This document shows positions 1 to 8,800 of a stretch of DNA of 64,000 nucleotides, in pieces (position 1 is the first letter of the stretch; every line of letters begins with the position of its first letter). Made by a program: the position numbers and the translations under genes. Source of the DNA: an uncultured Bacteroides sp. (GTDB lineage Bacteria > Bacteroidota > Bacteroidia > Bacteroidales > Bacteroidaceae); the NCBI GenBank assembly GCA_900552645.1, contig USAN01000001.1, forward strand, positions 496,001 to 560,000. Reading direction: 5' to 3'. The notes beneath the pieces were generated by a model. The model had not been told where the DNA came from and made no database searches. It was given only the letters and a program-made list of their open reading frames with translations.

Positions 1-630
1 ATTAAGTAATCGAAGTTCATCTAATGAAAGGAATTCTCGCATTACCTTTTTGGACTTAATCCCATCGATGAACTCATTTAGATTGTCTGATATCCATTTT
101 TCACGATATGCCTTTTTTAATGCTGATTGAAATAGTGAGAAATATCCTGAAGCAGAATTTATTGATAGAGGAATATTTTTATGTTTTAATTGAGTTGTAT
201 TCGATAAATATTCTCTAAAATCCTCACAAAGTTGAACATTTAAATCACCAAAAGAGCATGAATTCTTCATGAAGCGATTAAAGTAGTAATACATAGAAAT
301 CCATTTGCCATTTTTTAATCTGGCTAAATCCCATATATATTGAAGGAAATCACCTTTCTTGCGAGAATTATCTAAGAACCCGTATTGTTCATTTATAATT
401 TTACGTTGGTACTCACTTCTGACAATTTCCGCTTTTTCTTTCATTTCTTTATTCCAGATTTTTTCATGATCACTTTTGGGAGATAAATAAATACTTATGT
501 TTAGTGTTTTTGTTTTGATTTTTTTTCTTGTATGAGGCTCTATAATGGGAGGATAGAATTTTAAGTAATAGGTGATTTTATTTTTGCTTGGATTCTTCCT
601 TTCGCATAAGTAGACATTAGAACATTCCAT
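1..630 (-). CDS. Tyrosine recombinase/integrase, C-terminus outside the window
   Basis: The frame is open from an ATG at 630 to the window edge (210 codons, no stop). The N-terminus (MECSNVYLCERKNPSKNKIT) looks like the arm-DNA-binding domain of Bacteroidota phage-type integrases. It is followed by a helical stretch resembling the SAM-like core-binding domain (about residues 90-200). The catalytic domain with R/H/R/Y lies beyond the window. Translation starts 2 bases after the stop of the HTH gene at 633, so the two are probably co-transcribed. Family membership is fairly secure; the element it mobilises is not seen. Confidence 0.75.
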   Translation of the reverse strand, partial: MECSNVYLCERKNPSKNKITYYLKFYPPIIEPHTRKKIKTKTLNISIYLSPKSDHEKIWNKEMKEKAEIVRSEYQRKIINEQYGFLDNSRKKGDFLQYIWDLARLKNGKWISMYYYFNRFMKNSCSFGDLNVQLCEDFREYLSNTTQLKHKNIPLSINSASGYFSLFQSALKKAYREKWISDNLNEFIDGIKSKKVMREFLSLDELRLLN

Positions 631-632
631 AT

Positions 633-1535
633 TTATTGTATTATTGGGTTTTCGAATATTTTATCAAATTCTGTTTTGGAGATTTTTATGTATCTCCCAT
701 CTTTAACACGAGTTATCGAATTATATTTTATATGATGATAAACCATATCTCGTGTGAGATTATATTTGTTCATAGCCTCTTGAACGGTATAGTATTCCAT
801 ATTAGGTGTGATACCCTGGGTTCTGTCAAAATGAATTTTTGAATAATAGACTGATTTTCCTTCTTTCTTTTTCGGAATATAATTATCTGAGGCAATTCCA
901 TATATAGTAGTTGTTGTAAGTTTAAATATTTCTTGAATCTCCTTTACTGAATACCATTCGGTGATTGATGGATCGGGTATGAGATAAGATAAATGTTTGT
1001 CAATATGCGTTTTGCTAAAGAATGAGCGCCCTTGTTTCAGAGTTTTAGGTATTTTCTTTTCTTTTGCTATACGAAAGATCCAGTTTTCTTTTACCCCAAA
1101 TTTTTCTTTTATTTCCGGAATGGTATAAAAGTCTGTAATAGGCTTTCTTTCTTTAGTGGGGCGTGCTTGATAAGTATCGCTAGTATTAAAAAGATTATCA
1201 AGATCTAATTTGCGGATTAATGTTTTCCCTTTGGTTTGAAAAAAAGGAAGTTCATTGTTTTGAAGATATCTATAAATAGTTGCCCGGCCAACACCAAGGA
1301 AATGAGCAGCCTCAGTTGGAGTTAGTACGTGTTTCATTACTAAATCTTCCGGTATTGACCTTTCCTTTGTAAGTGCTAATTCTTGTTTTGCAGATTGTAC
1401 CTTTTCTGCTCTTTTTCGTTCTTTATATGCTTTACCGGCACACCTTGTTGAACAAAAACTCGTAGTTGTTTTATGTGCAATAAAGTGTTGTCTGCAAAAA
1501 GAACAAACTTTTTCAATATCTATTTTTGAAGCCAT
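633..1535 (-). CDS. Multi-HTH DNA-binding protein with N-terminal zinc-finger-like motif
   Basis: 300 aa. The first 35 residues carry CxxC...CxxxC (CSFCRQ and FCSTRC), likely a small zinc-binding fold. Four helix-turn-helix units of the MerR/excisionase (HTH_17) kind follow at about 70-112, 135-182, 195-240 and 248-295; each starts Y/L-T-x-x-E and has an IYR/IFR/IYG/VYH recognition helix. It sits directly upstream of the partial integrase, so a role in controlling excision or integration is likely (architectural or excisionase-like factor). No enzymatic motif is visible. The start is the ATG at 1535; a spaced GTCTCA repeat lies just upstream and could be its operator or the integrase arm sites. 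Confidence 0.65.
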   Translation of the reverse strand: MASKIDIEKVCSFCRQHFIAHKTTTSFCSTRCAGKAYKERKRAEKVQSAKQELALTKERSIPEDLVMKHVLTPTEAAHFLGVGRATIYRYLQNNELPFFQTKGKTLIRKLDLDNLFNTSDTYQARPTKERKPITDFYTIPEIKEKFGVKENWIFRIAKEKKIPKTLKQGRSFFSKTHIDKHLSYLIPDPSITEWYSVKEIQEIFKLTTTTIYGIASDNYIPKKKEGKSVYYSKIHFDRTQGITPNMEYYTVQEAMNKYNLTRDMVYHHIKYNSITRVKDGRYIKISKTEFDKIFENPIIQ

Positions 1536-1562
1536 TATTTATCTGTTTATTTCGCCAAAAAG

Positions 1563-1609
1563 TGTCTCACTGTGTCTCATGGCGTCTCACTACGTCTCAA
1601 TTATATCTC
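1563..1609. repeat. Five TCTCA direct repeats at exact 10-bp spacing
   Basis: TCTCA occurs at 1565, 1575, 1585, 1595 and 1605; the first four copies are extended to TGTCTCA or CGTCTCA. The one-helical-turn phase suggests cooperative protein binding on one DNA face. The position beside an integrase gene fits recombinase arm-type or accessory-factor sites; an operator for the HTH gene is the alternative. Confidence 0.6.
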
Positions 1610-1717
1610 ATCTCGATTCTTGAATGTTAGCCAGGAGTCAGTGAATGACAAATCAGTGACAAAAATAGATAAAAAGATCAATAAAGCAATAAGTATTGAT
1701 GAATAGACAAAACAAAA

Positions 1718-1740
1718 AACACCCTGAATTTCAGGGTGTT
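1718..1740 (-). terminator. Intrinsic terminator after mnmE
   Basis: A perfect 10-bp stem (AACACCCTGA / TCAGGGTGTT) with a 3-base loop. On the minus strand it is followed by a T-rich run. It lies 42 bases past the mnmE stop and closes the 7494-1782 gene run; the T-rich flank on the other side could make it bidirectional. Confidence 0.8.
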
Positions 1741-1781
1741 CTAGTTTGTTTTTATATCTATTACTTATGAGTTATTGCTTA

Positions 1782-3176
1782 TTACTTCCCGATACAAAAA
1801 TTCTTAAATATATTCCCCAATACTTCATCATTGGTAACTTCACCAACAATGTCACTTAATTGGAATATGCACTGTCTAAGGTCTTCGCTTACCAAATCGC
1901 CCGACAGTTCAAGTTTTAATCCTTCCTGTACGCGGTGAATTGATTCTAATGCACGTGTAAGGGCTTCATAATGGCGTATATTTGTCACTATCACATCATT
2001 CTGGCTGATGCTTGGAAGAGCAGCAGCAGTTACTAGCGATGCCTCTAAATTAGATATATTCTCTTTCTCCTTGGCAGATATAAATATCTTTTCCGAAGGA
2101 ATGTCAGCAAACTCATTCATTAATGATTCGCGCTGAGTAGGAGAGAGCAAATCAGACTTGTTGAAAAGGATTATAAGTTTTTTACCTTCACAATGAGGAA
2201 GAATCTCTCTCTTTATCTTTACAAAATCTTCCTTGTTGTCTGTAGAGTCTATCATCCAAAGTACAATGTTGGCCTGCGACAACTTCTGGAAAGTACGCTC
2301 AATGCCTATACTCTCTATGGTGTCGGTAGTTTGGCGTATACCTGCAGTATCTATAAAGCGGAATGTTACACCTCCAAGATTCATTGTGTCTTCAATAACA
2401 TCGCGCGTAGTGCCATGAATATCGCTAACAATAGCTTTCTCTTCATTTAGAAGAGTATTCAGAAGAGTAGATTTACCAGCATTAGTTTCGCCTATTATGG
2501 CAACAGGAATTCCATTCTTTATAGCATTTCCTACACTGAAAGATTTAGCAAGCGCGGCAATAACAGATTCTATGTTAGCTGCAAGATAGTTCAACTCGCC
2601 GCGATCGGCAAATTCAAGCTCTTCATGGTCGCTGAAGTCCAGTTCAAGTTCCATTAAAGAGGTGAAGTGAAGAAGTTTGTCGCGAAGTATGGTAAGCTCT
2701 TTGCTGAATCCGCCACGCATTTGGTTCATGGCAAGCTTATGAGTAGCTGCCGATGATGATGCAATCAAATCGGCTACAGCTTCGGCCTGACTAAGATCCA
2801 TCTTGCCATTTAAGAAAGCACGCTGCGTAAACTCGCCAGCATGAGCCGAACGGCATCCTTTCTGCAGCAAGAGCTGCATTACCTGCTGTAATATGTAAGA
2901 TGATCCATGACACATTATCTCTGTACTGTCTTCGCCGGTGTAGGAGTGGGGTGCACGAAAAAGACTAACCAGAACTTCGTCTATAAGGTCTCCTTCGGTA
3001 TTGATTATATTTCCAAATGTAAGTGTATATGGTTTTCTCTCTTCCAACTTTTTACCTTTCACAGGTGTAAAGATAGATGAAGTTACTTCAACAGCACGCG
3101 GACCCGAAACTCGGATGGTCCCTATTGCTCCTCCCTGCGCTGTTGCAACAGCACAAATTGTATCCTGATTGATCAT
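1782..3176 (-). CDS. mnmE: tRNA modification GTPase MnmE
   Basis: 464 aa, the normal length. With MnmG, MnmE installs the carboxymethylaminomethyl group at U34 of tRNAs read in split codon boxes. Visible: an N-terminal folate-binding domain; GTPase G1 GETNAGKST, G3 DTAG and G4 NKSD embedded in the helical domain; and the C-terminal catalytic CIGK motif at the very end. It is the last gene of a tight minus-strand run, 5 bases after the GAF-type reductase gene, and is followed by an intrinsic terminator. Confidence 0.97.
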   Translation of the reverse strand: MINQDTICAVATAQGGAIGTIRVSGPRAVEVTSSIFTPVKGKKLEERKPYTLTFGNIINTEGDLIDEVLVSLFRAPHSYTGEDSTEIMCHGSSYILQQVMQLLLQKGCRSAHAGEFTQRAFLNGKMDLSQAEAVADLIASSSAATHKLAMNQMRGGFSKELTILRDKLLHFTSLMELELDFSDHEELEFADRGELNYLAANIESVIAALAKSFSVGNAIKNGIPVAIIGETNAGKSTLLNTLLNEEKAIVSDIHGTTRDVIEDTMNLGGVTFRFIDTAGIRQTTDTIESIGIERTFQKLSQANIVLWMIDSTDNKEDFVKIKREILPHCEGKKLIILFNKSDLLSPTQRESLMNEFADIPSEKIFISAKEKENISNLEASLVTAAALPSISQNDVIVTNIRHYEALTRALESIHRVQEGLKLELSGDLVSEDLRQCIFQLSDIVGEVTNDEVLGNIFKNFCIGK

Positions 3177-3181
3177 CTTTA

Positions 3182-3670
3182 TTATTTACTGTATAATGTT
3201 TTAGAAATTAATGTTGCTATCTGTTCCAGATAGAATTTGTCGGTCTCGTTAAATGATGAGAGTGTATCGCTGTCTATGTCAAGTACGGCTTTTACCTCAT
3301 CGCCTATCTTTAATGGCACTACAATTTCCGACCGTGATTTAGAACTGCAGGCTATATGTCCCGGAAACTTATCTACATCTTCCACTATTATAGTTTCTCC
3401 TTTTTGCCACGCCGTACCGCAAACTCCTTTTCCAAAGCGTATGCGTGTGCATGCCACGTCTCCCTGAAATGGACCAAGAATTAGAATGTCGTTCTTTACT
3501 ATATAAAATCCGCTCCAGAAAAAGCCAAAGGCTTCGCGCAATGCTGCCGATGCGTTGGCAAGTACGCTAACTTCCTCGGTTTCTCCCTCTATCATGGCAG
3601 CAAACTCGGGAAGAAACAGTTTGTATGTCTCTTCCCGAGTAGATGCTTTAATACTGAAACTTGGTTCCAT
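3182..3670 (-). CDS. Free methionine-(R)-sulfoxide reductase, GAF domain
   Basis: 162 aa single GAF domain. It reduces free Met-R-sulfoxide using thioredoxin. The three cysteines C74, C84 and C108 have the same 10 and 24 residue spacing as the catalytic/resolving cysteines of E. coli fRMsr (84/94/118), within GPFQGDVAC, GKGVCGTAW and HIACSS. It lies between the nucleoside phosphorylase (8 bases upstream) and mnmE (5 bases downstream). The thioredoxin reductase at 25335 could belong to its electron supply chain, but this is only inference. Confidence 0.9.
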   Translation of the reverse strand: MEPSFSIKASTREETYKLFLPEFAAMIEGETEEVSVLANASAALREAFGFFWSGFYIVKNDILILGPFQGDVACTRIRFGKGVCGTAWQKGETIIVEDVDKFPGHIACSSKSRSEIVVPLKIGDEVKAVLDIDSDTLSSFNETDKFYLEQIATLISKTLYSK

Positions 3671-3678
3671 TGTATCTT

Positions 3679-4557
3679 TTATATTCTTTCCAATACTTTC
3701 TTTATCAACTCGTCAATGGTATTCTTGTAACCTGTATTGGCTTCTTTTATAAGACGGTTTGCAATAACCATACATACGGTCATAGCCTTGTGTCCCATAA
3801 GTTTTGCCAATCCTGCAAGTGCCGAGCTTTCCATCTCGAAATTGGTAATTTTGTATCCTTTATACTCGAATTTTTCTATCTTGTCGTTCTGGTTTGGATC
3901 GGCAAGAGGCACACGAAGTTCGCGTCCCTGAGGTCCGAAGAAACCACCGGCAGCTATGGTTACACCACGCACCATATCATCTTGTGCTATTTGGTCAATA
4001 AGTTCTTTGTCGGCATCTATAATATAAGGATATGGCTGACACATATCGCCTGTCCATCCCATATGTTCAATGAACGCCCTCTCCATTGGAAGATCGCAAG
4101 CTGCATTGCGTCCGCCGTAAAAATTAAGCAATCCGTCAAAGCCTATAGACTTTTCCGAGCATACAAATGTTCCTACAGGAGTGTTTGGCTGCAAACCACC
4201 GCATGTTCCAATACGTACCAATGTAAGCTGTTTCAATTCGTCCTTTTCATAGCGAGTATTAAAATCGATGTTTGCCAGAGCATCAAGTTCATTCACTACT
4301 ATATCGATATTATCACAACCTATACCTGTAGATAGTACAGTGATTCTTTTTCCTTTATATGTTCCTGTTACTGTTTTGAATTCACGGCTCTCCACCTCCA
4401 TCTCAACAGAATCGAAGTGTGAAGCAACAAGTGCTACACGTCCCGGGTCGCCCACAAGAATTACCTTGTCGGCCAACTGTTCTGGTTTTACATGAAGATG
4501 AAAGACCGAGCCGTCTGCATTTATTATAAGCTCGGATGCTGCAAAATATTTTTTCAT
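3679..4557 (-). CDS. Nucleoside phosphorylase (uridine phosphorylase family)
   Basis: 292 aa. The N-terminal VILVGDPGRVALVA and the STGIGCDNIDIVVNEL stretch are the phosphate- and substrate-binding segments of the PNP/UDP family; NFEMESSALAGLA is the purine/uridine phosphorylase signature with the ribose-binding Met-Glu. It cleaves nucleosides with phosphate to base and ribose-1-phosphate in the cytosol. Uridine is the most likely substrate, but the sequence alone does not exclude others. It sits in the run with floA and the Met-SO reductase; a nucleoside transporter is at 49847 in this window, not linked. Confidence 0.85.
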   Translation of the reverse strand: MKKYFAASELIINADGSVFHLHVKPEQLADKVILVGDPGRVALVASHFDSVEMEVESREFKTVTGTYKGKRITVLSTGIGCDNIDIVVNELDALANIDFNTRYEKDELKQLTLVRIGTCGGLQPNTPVGTFVCSEKSIGFDGLLNFYGGRNAACDLPMERAFIEHMGWTGDMCQPYPYIIDADKELIDQIAQDDMVRGVTIAAGGFFGPQGRELRVPLADPNQNDKIEKFEYKGYKITNFEMESSALAGLAKLMGHKAMTVCMVIANRLIKEANTGYKNTIDELIKKVLERI

Positions 4558-4582
4558 AATGTTTCGGTTTTAGTACTTTTTA

Positions 4583-5575
4583 CTACAATGGTGTAGACCC
4601 GCTATTTGTTTCGGGTTTTGCAATATTTTCACGCATATTGGTATCTGCCTGGATATTCTTCATTTTATAATAATCCATTATACCCAAATTACCGCTGCGG
4701 AATGCTTCGGCCATAGCCTTAGGTATTTCTGCTTCGGCTTGTATAACGTTTGCACGTGCCTCTTCGGCCTTTGCCTTCATCTCTTGTCCCAATGCTACTG
4801 CCATTGCACGACGCTCTTCGGCCTTTGCCTGAGCTATGTTCTTATCGGCATTTGCCTGGTCTATCTGTAGTGAGGCACCAATATTCTTACCTATATCTAT
4901 ATCAGCGATATCGATAGAGAGGATTTCGAATGCTGTTCCTGCATCTAGTCCCTTGCGTAGAACAAGTTTTGATATAGAGTCTGGATTTTCGAGCACAGAT
5001 TTGTGATTTTCCGACGATCCGATAGATGATACTATACCTTCACCAACACGAGCCAATATTGTATCTTCGCCGGCGCCACCAACTAATTGATGTATGTTGG
5101 CACGTACTGTTACACGTGCTTTTGCTATAAGCTGTATACCATCTTTTGCTACTGCAGTAACAGGAGGAGTATCAATTACTTTGGGATTTACCGACATTTG
5201 TACCGCTTCGAATACGTCGCGACCTGCCAAGTCTATTCCTGTTGCCATCTGAAATGATAAATCTATATTTGCTTTAGATGCAGAAACAAGTGCATGAACT
5301 ACTCTTTCTACATGACCGCCTGCCATATAATGGGCCTCTAGTTCGTCACGAGTTATTGTTTTAAGTCCTGCTTTATGAGCCTCTATCATAGCTGGCACAA
5401 TAGTGTAGGGGGGCACATTACGTATTCGCATAAGGAATAATTGTATTAATGATATGCGTACGCCCGATACCTTAGCCGATAGCCATAGGAAGAATGGTAC
5501 GTAATGGAAAAAGATAATCGTAAAGATTATTGCTCCTCCAATAAGGATGATGGGTAATACAAAATTTTGTTCCAT
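4583..5575 (-). CDS. floA: Flotillin-like protein FloA
   Basis: 330 aa. An N-terminal membrane segment (about residues 7-27) is followed by the UPF0365/FloA body and a C-terminal helical region rich in Ala/Glu (QAKAEERRAMAVALGQEMKA and EEARANVIQAEAEIPKAM), typical of flotillin coiled coils. It scaffolds functional membrane microdomains. The neighbouring NfeD-like gene (18 bases upstream) is its usual genomic partner, which supports the call. Confidence 0.93.
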   Translation of the reverse strand: MEQNFVLPIILIGGAIIFTIIFFHYVPFFLWLSAKVSGVRISLIQLFLMRIRNVPPYTIVPAMIEAHKAGLKTITRDELEAHYMAGGHVERVVHALVSASKANIDLSFQMATGIDLAGRDVFEAVQMSVNPKVIDTPPVTAVAKDGIQLIAKARVTVRANIHQLVGGAGEDTILARVGEGIVSSIGSSENHKSVLENPDSISKLVLRKGLDAGTAFEILSIDIADIDIGKNIGASLQIDQANADKNIAQAKAEERRAMAVALGQEMKAKAEEARANVIQAEAEIPKAMAEAFRSGNLGIMDYYKMKNIQADTNMRENIAKPETNSGSTPL

Positions 5576-5593
5576 AATAATATGATTTATTGA

Positions 5594-6067
5594 TTAATGT
5601 TCTCTGCGCTTGCGCACAATTATGTTATCGCCCGAAATTCGTTCTACATAAATGAGGGTATTCTCATCTATAAATCCTTCTGCCGAACGTACTTCTACTA
5701 TATGTCCGTGTATGTCGGCATTTCCTATAAGTGCAAGACGAGTTACTGCTATACCATGGTCACCTACTTTTATATCTAGCTCTTTTATCTTGTCTTCTTT
5801 ATAGTCAAGCGTTTTCTTCAAAGAGTATTTATCGACGGTCTTTGAATGCATGAGCCATAATATAATTGCAATAACTAGAACTATGGATATTCCCAAAGTG
5901 CTGAATCCGGCGCCTAATCCAAGGGTGGCAAATGCGTAGTAATTTGCTACAATAAGACATATGCCCGATCCTATGCCGGCTATACTTATGCCGGGTACTA
6001 GGAATACTTCTACTATGAACAGCAGTAGTCCGGCCAGTATCAATGCTATGATAATAAATAATTCCAT
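5594..6067 (-). CDS. NfeD-like membrane protein with OB-fold domain
   Basis: 157 aa. Two to three hydrophobic segments (about residues 1-22, 26-45 and 55-75) are followed by a soluble C-terminal domain ending in VRKRREH, where VGDHGIAVTRLALIGNADIHG fits the NfeD OB fold. This short form lacks the ClpP-like protease domain of long NfeD proteins. It is paired with floA and is probably a membrane partner of the flotillin assembly. Confidence 0.85.
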   Translation of the reverse strand: MELFIIIALILAGLLLFIVEVFLVPGISIAGIGSGICLIVANYYAFATLGLGAGFSTLGISIVLVIAIILWLMHSKTVDKYSLKKTLDYKEDKIKELDIKVGDHGIAVTRLALIGNADIHGHIVEVRSAEGFIDENTLIYVERISGDNIIVRKRREH

Positions 6068-6084
6068 GGTAATATAGTTTAAAA

Positions 6085-7494
6085 TTAACGTTTCTGTTTG
6101 CTAATCTCAAGATTCCTTACCTTCACTATCATCTCTTCTATCTCTTTCTGCAACTGTTCGGTACGTTTCTCTAAATCGAGTATTGATGGTGCCAAAGATG
6201 ATTTCTTTGCAGCCGATGCATTTATATATTCATCTCTCTTACTCTCTAGCTGAGTGCTCAAGGCGTTATAATCTTTCTGCTTCTGTATCATCTGCTGATA
6301 GGCTTTTCTTGCATCTGCCGAGCGAAAGTCCGACAGTTCGTTATATACATGAGTATCATCGATTATAAATTCAAAATCGCCGCTTTTTCTTACATATTCT
6401 GTAGATGTAAGAAGCTTCTGTAGTTGCTGCTTAGCCTTATTTACCTTTTCTTTGTTATGCTGGGTAACCGATAACGGAGTAAGTAGTGCTACCTGTTTTA
6501 TAAGTTGCGCGTCTGTACTTTCGTAATCGTATACTTCTTTAGTTTCGTTTGGAACGAATACATATACGCATACTTTATCTTCGGGCTGGAAACGATCCGA
6601 AGCAAACCATCCAAGATTGTTTATTTCGTCTACTGCATACATATAATCATTGTATGGCGAATTATATGGCATTCCAAGGTTGTCGGGTTTCAGATACTTA
6701 CCTTCTTCCGAGTCATATCTTGTTACAAATATGTCATAGCCTCCCAGCGATTCCTTACTGTCTGTGCTGTAGTAAAGTGTTATCCCATCGGGCATTAAGA
6801 ATGGATAGCTTACGTTGGCATCGGCATTTAAAGATTTTATAGCTTCGGGCTCACTCCATTCGTTTATTAATTTTATTCTTGAATAGAGTTGCATATTACC
6901 ATTAGAATCGGGCTGACTGAATATCATTTTGTTGCCGTTTTCGGTAGTGTAGGAGGTTCCATTATTATCGGCATTCATTTCAATGTTACCGGCTTCTTTG
7001 CTTATTTTGTAAGCATTCAGAAAACTCTTCTTGTCTACTGTAAAGCTGTCTATTACCGTAACTTTTTCTACTCCCTTTATCATTCTTGCAGCACGCTTTA
7101 TGCCTTCCATCTCTTTTTCGGCCTCTTCTATAGGCTGTTTAGACTTAGTTAGTGCCTGAATATAATCTTCGTAAGAAGTTTGTGCTTCTTCAAACTGATA
7201 TAGGTCATAATACGCAAGTCCCAGATATTTATAAGCATTAGTTACTTTTCTGGCTGCCCCTTTCTTAAGATAAGGTATAGCCTTTTCAGGATTTCCTGTT
7301 TCATACTCGCAAGCTCCGAACCAATAATTGTAGTTAGCGTTACTTGGAGCCTTTTTTAATAAGCTCTGAAATAACGGTTTTGCCTCACTGTATTCACCTT
7401 TAAGGAAAAGCTGTTTGGCTTGTTCAATGTTTTGTGCCGAAATACTTCCTGCCAATCCAGATAATAGCAGACAGGATATATATAATTTTCGCAT
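6085..7494 (-). CDS. TPR and PD40/WD40-like repeat envelope protein
   Basis: 469 aa with a cleavable signal peptide (MRKLYISCLLLSGLAGSISA). Residues about 22-125 form tetratricopeptide repeats (FLKGEYSEAKPLFQSLL, YWFGACEYETGNPEKAI and YLGLAYYDLYQFEEA). The middle has PD40-like blades (PFLMPDGITLYYSTD and GGYDIFVTRYD). The last 120 residues are charged and helical, probably coiled coil. Similar proteins in Bacteroidota sit in the periplasm or on the outer membrane, often with OmpA domains or gliding/secretion proteins; no OmpA domain is present here. It is the first gene of the run down to mnmE. Confidence 0.75.
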   Translation of the reverse strand: MRKLYISCLLLSGLAGSISAQNIEQAKQLFLKGEYSEAKPLFQSLLKKAPSNANYNYWFGACEYETGNPEKAIPYLKKGAARKVTNAYKYLGLAYYDLYQFEEAQTSYEDYIQALTKSKQPIEEAEKEMEGIKRAARMIKGVEKVTVIDSFTVDKKSFLNAYKISKEAGNIEMNADNNGTSYTTENGNKMIFSQPDSNGNMQLYSRIKLINEWSEPEAIKSLNADANVSYPFLMPDGITLYYSTDSKESLGGYDIFVTRYDSEEGKYLKPDNLGMPYNSPYNDYMYAVDEINNLGWFASDRFQPEDKVCVYVFVPNETKEVYDYESTDAQLIKQVALLTPLSVTQHNKEKVNKAKQQLQKLLTSTEYVRKSGDFEFIIDDTHVYNELSDFRSADARKAYQQMIQKQKDYNALSTQLESKRDEYINASAAKKSSLAPSILDLEKRTEQLQKEIEEMIVKVRNLEISKQKR

Positions 7495-7525
7495 AGTTTA
7501 TTACAAATTATTAAACTTCTAATTT

Positions 7526-7533
7526 CAAAAGTA
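7526..7533 (-). promoter_or_regulatory. Bacteroidota -7 box for the 7494-1782 gene run
   Basis: TACTTTTG on the minus strand matches TAnnTTTG, about 32 bases before the ATG at 7494. No clear -33 TTTG is present at the usual spacing. Confidence 0.5.
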
Positions 7534-7607
7534 CATAATTTTATTTGAATTATTATTCTTTGCATAATTCAATTTTATTAATTCTTCTATAAATCATTCT
7601 TTTGATG

Positions 7608-7615
7608 TATTTTTG
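7608..7615 (+). promoter_or_regulatory. Bacteroidota -7 box before ttcA
   Basis: TATTTTTG matches TAnnTTTG, 22 bases before the ATG at 7638. It rules against the TTG at 7602 as a start codon, because that codon would lie upstream of the transcript. Confidence 0.55.
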
Positions 7616-7637
7616 CGCTCTGTTTATAAAAGAGTTT

Positions 7638-8384
7638 ATGGTAAAGATTTCTGAAGAAGATAAAATAATAAAGAGGGTAGAGCAACGCTTTAACAAGGGA
7701 GTTGTAAAGTACAGATTAATAGAAGATGACGATAAGATTCTTATTGGACTCTCTGGTGGTAAGGATTCGCTTGCACTGCTAGAGTTGCTGGCTCGTCGGT
7801 CTAAGATTTTAAAGCCACGTTTTTCGGTGGTGGCTGTACATGTAGCGATGACCAATATTCCTTACAAGTCGGATATTGACTATCTAAAGAATTATGCCGA
7901 AAGTTTCGGGGTTCCGTTCGTTTATCATGAGACTTCATTCGATCCTACTACTGATAATCGCAAGTCGCCTTGTTTTCTTTGTTCGTGGAATAGGCGAAAG
8001 GCTCTTTTTACTGTGGCAAAGGAGCATGGGTGCAACAAGATTGCACTTGGGCACCATATGGACGATATTTTGCAGACTATGCTTATGAACATTACTTTTC
8101 AAGGGGCTTTCGGAACAATGCCTCCAATGCTTAAGATGAAGAAGTTCGATATGAATATAATTCGTCCAATGTGTCTTGTAAATGAGGAGGATTTGATCGA
8201 GATGGCAAGAATAAGAGAGTATAGAAAGCAGGTAAAGAACTGTCCGTACGAAAGCCAGTCCAATCGTTCCGAAATGAAGGCTGTACTAAAGAGTCTTGAA
8301 AAATTAAATCCTGAAGCACGATATAGCCTGTGGAGTAGCATGTCGAATGTTCAGGAAGAATTATTACCAGGAAAAATAGATTAA
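7638..8384 (+). CDS. ttcA: tRNA 2-thiocytidine synthetase TtcA-like
   Basis: 248 aa from the ATG at 7638, chosen because a -7 box overlaps the upstream TTG. A PP-loop ATPase: SGGKDS at 39-44; CxxC (PCFLC, C112/C115) and a later Cys (NCPYES), the ligands of the TtcA iron-sulfur cluster; and GHHMDDILQTMLMN. It thiolates C32 of some tRNAs using ATP and sulfur. It is followed 13 bases later by a DUF486 gene on the same strand. The related TtuA-type enzymes have a similar core, so the family call is firmer than the exact base modified. Confidence 0.88.
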   Translation: MVKISEEDKIIKRVEQRFNKGVVKYRLIEDDDKILIGLSGGKDSLALLELLARRSKILKPRFSVVAVHVAMTNIPYKSDIDYLKNYAESFGVPFVYHETSFDPTTDNRKSPCFLCSWNRRKALFTVAKEHGCNKIALGHHMDDILQTMLMNITFQGAFGTMPPMLKMKKFDMNIIRPMCLVNEEDLIEMARIREYRKQVKNCPYESQSNRSEMKAVLKSLEKLNPEARYSLWSSMSNVQEELLPGKID

Positions 8385-8397
8385 ACTTACTATTATT

Positions 8398-8766
8398 ATG
8401 AATGGATTTTACACGATTTTATTACTTATTTTCTCGAATGTATTTATGACCTTTGCATGGTATGGTCATCTTAAGCTAGAGGGTATGAAGCAGTTCTCGA
8501 ACATGCCTCTTTATGCAATTATACTTATTTCGTGGCTCTTGGCGCTTTTTGAATACTCACTGCAGGTACCCGCAAATAAGATGGGATACATTGGCAACGG
8601 TGGCTCTTTTACGCTTATGCAACTCAAGATTATTCAGGAGGTAATAACTTTGATAGTCTTTACACTTTTTACAGTAGTATTCTTTAAAGGAGAAACTTTG
8701 CACTGGAATCATTTTGCTGCATTTGGCTGTCTTATTTTGGCTGTGTATTTTGTATTCCTGAAGTAA
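8398..8766 (+). CDS. DUF486 family small membrane protein
   Basis: 122 aa with four predicted TM helices (about residues 3-22, 37-55, 79-98 and 103-121). PANKMGYIGNGGSFTLMQLK is a recognisable conserved segment of the DUF486 (drug/metabolite-transporter-like) family. Function unknown. Thirteen bases downstream of ttcA, so probably co-transcribed. Confidence 0.8.
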   Translation: MNGFYTILLLIFSNVFMTFAWYGHLKLEGMKQFSNMPLYAIILISWLLALFEYSLQVPANKMGYIGNGGSFTLMQLKIIQEVITLIVFTLFTVVFFKGETLHWNHFAAFGCLILAVYFVFLK

Positions 8767-8800
8767 TGATTTTTTGTTTATATAATAAATACGATCGTCC

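Larger units (their letters stand above)
1..1700. mobile_element. End of an integrative element (partial)
   Basis: A tyrosine recombinase and a multi-HTH regulator are read leftwards out of the window. They are followed by a block of 10-bp-phased direct repeats and then by the chromosomal mnmE operon with its own terminator. An integrase at the border, next to phased repeats that could be arm sites, is the usual layout of an integrative conjugative or mobilizable element in Bacteroidales. The far end and the attachment core are not visible, so the exact boundary (somewhere in about 1610-1715) is inferred. Confidence 0.5.

Noticed and set aside
3661..4335. Long plus-strand frame (224 codons) opposite the nucleoside phosphorylase gene
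   Set aside because: Antisense shadow of a well-supported gene; the product has no domain sense and begins with a non-ATG start.
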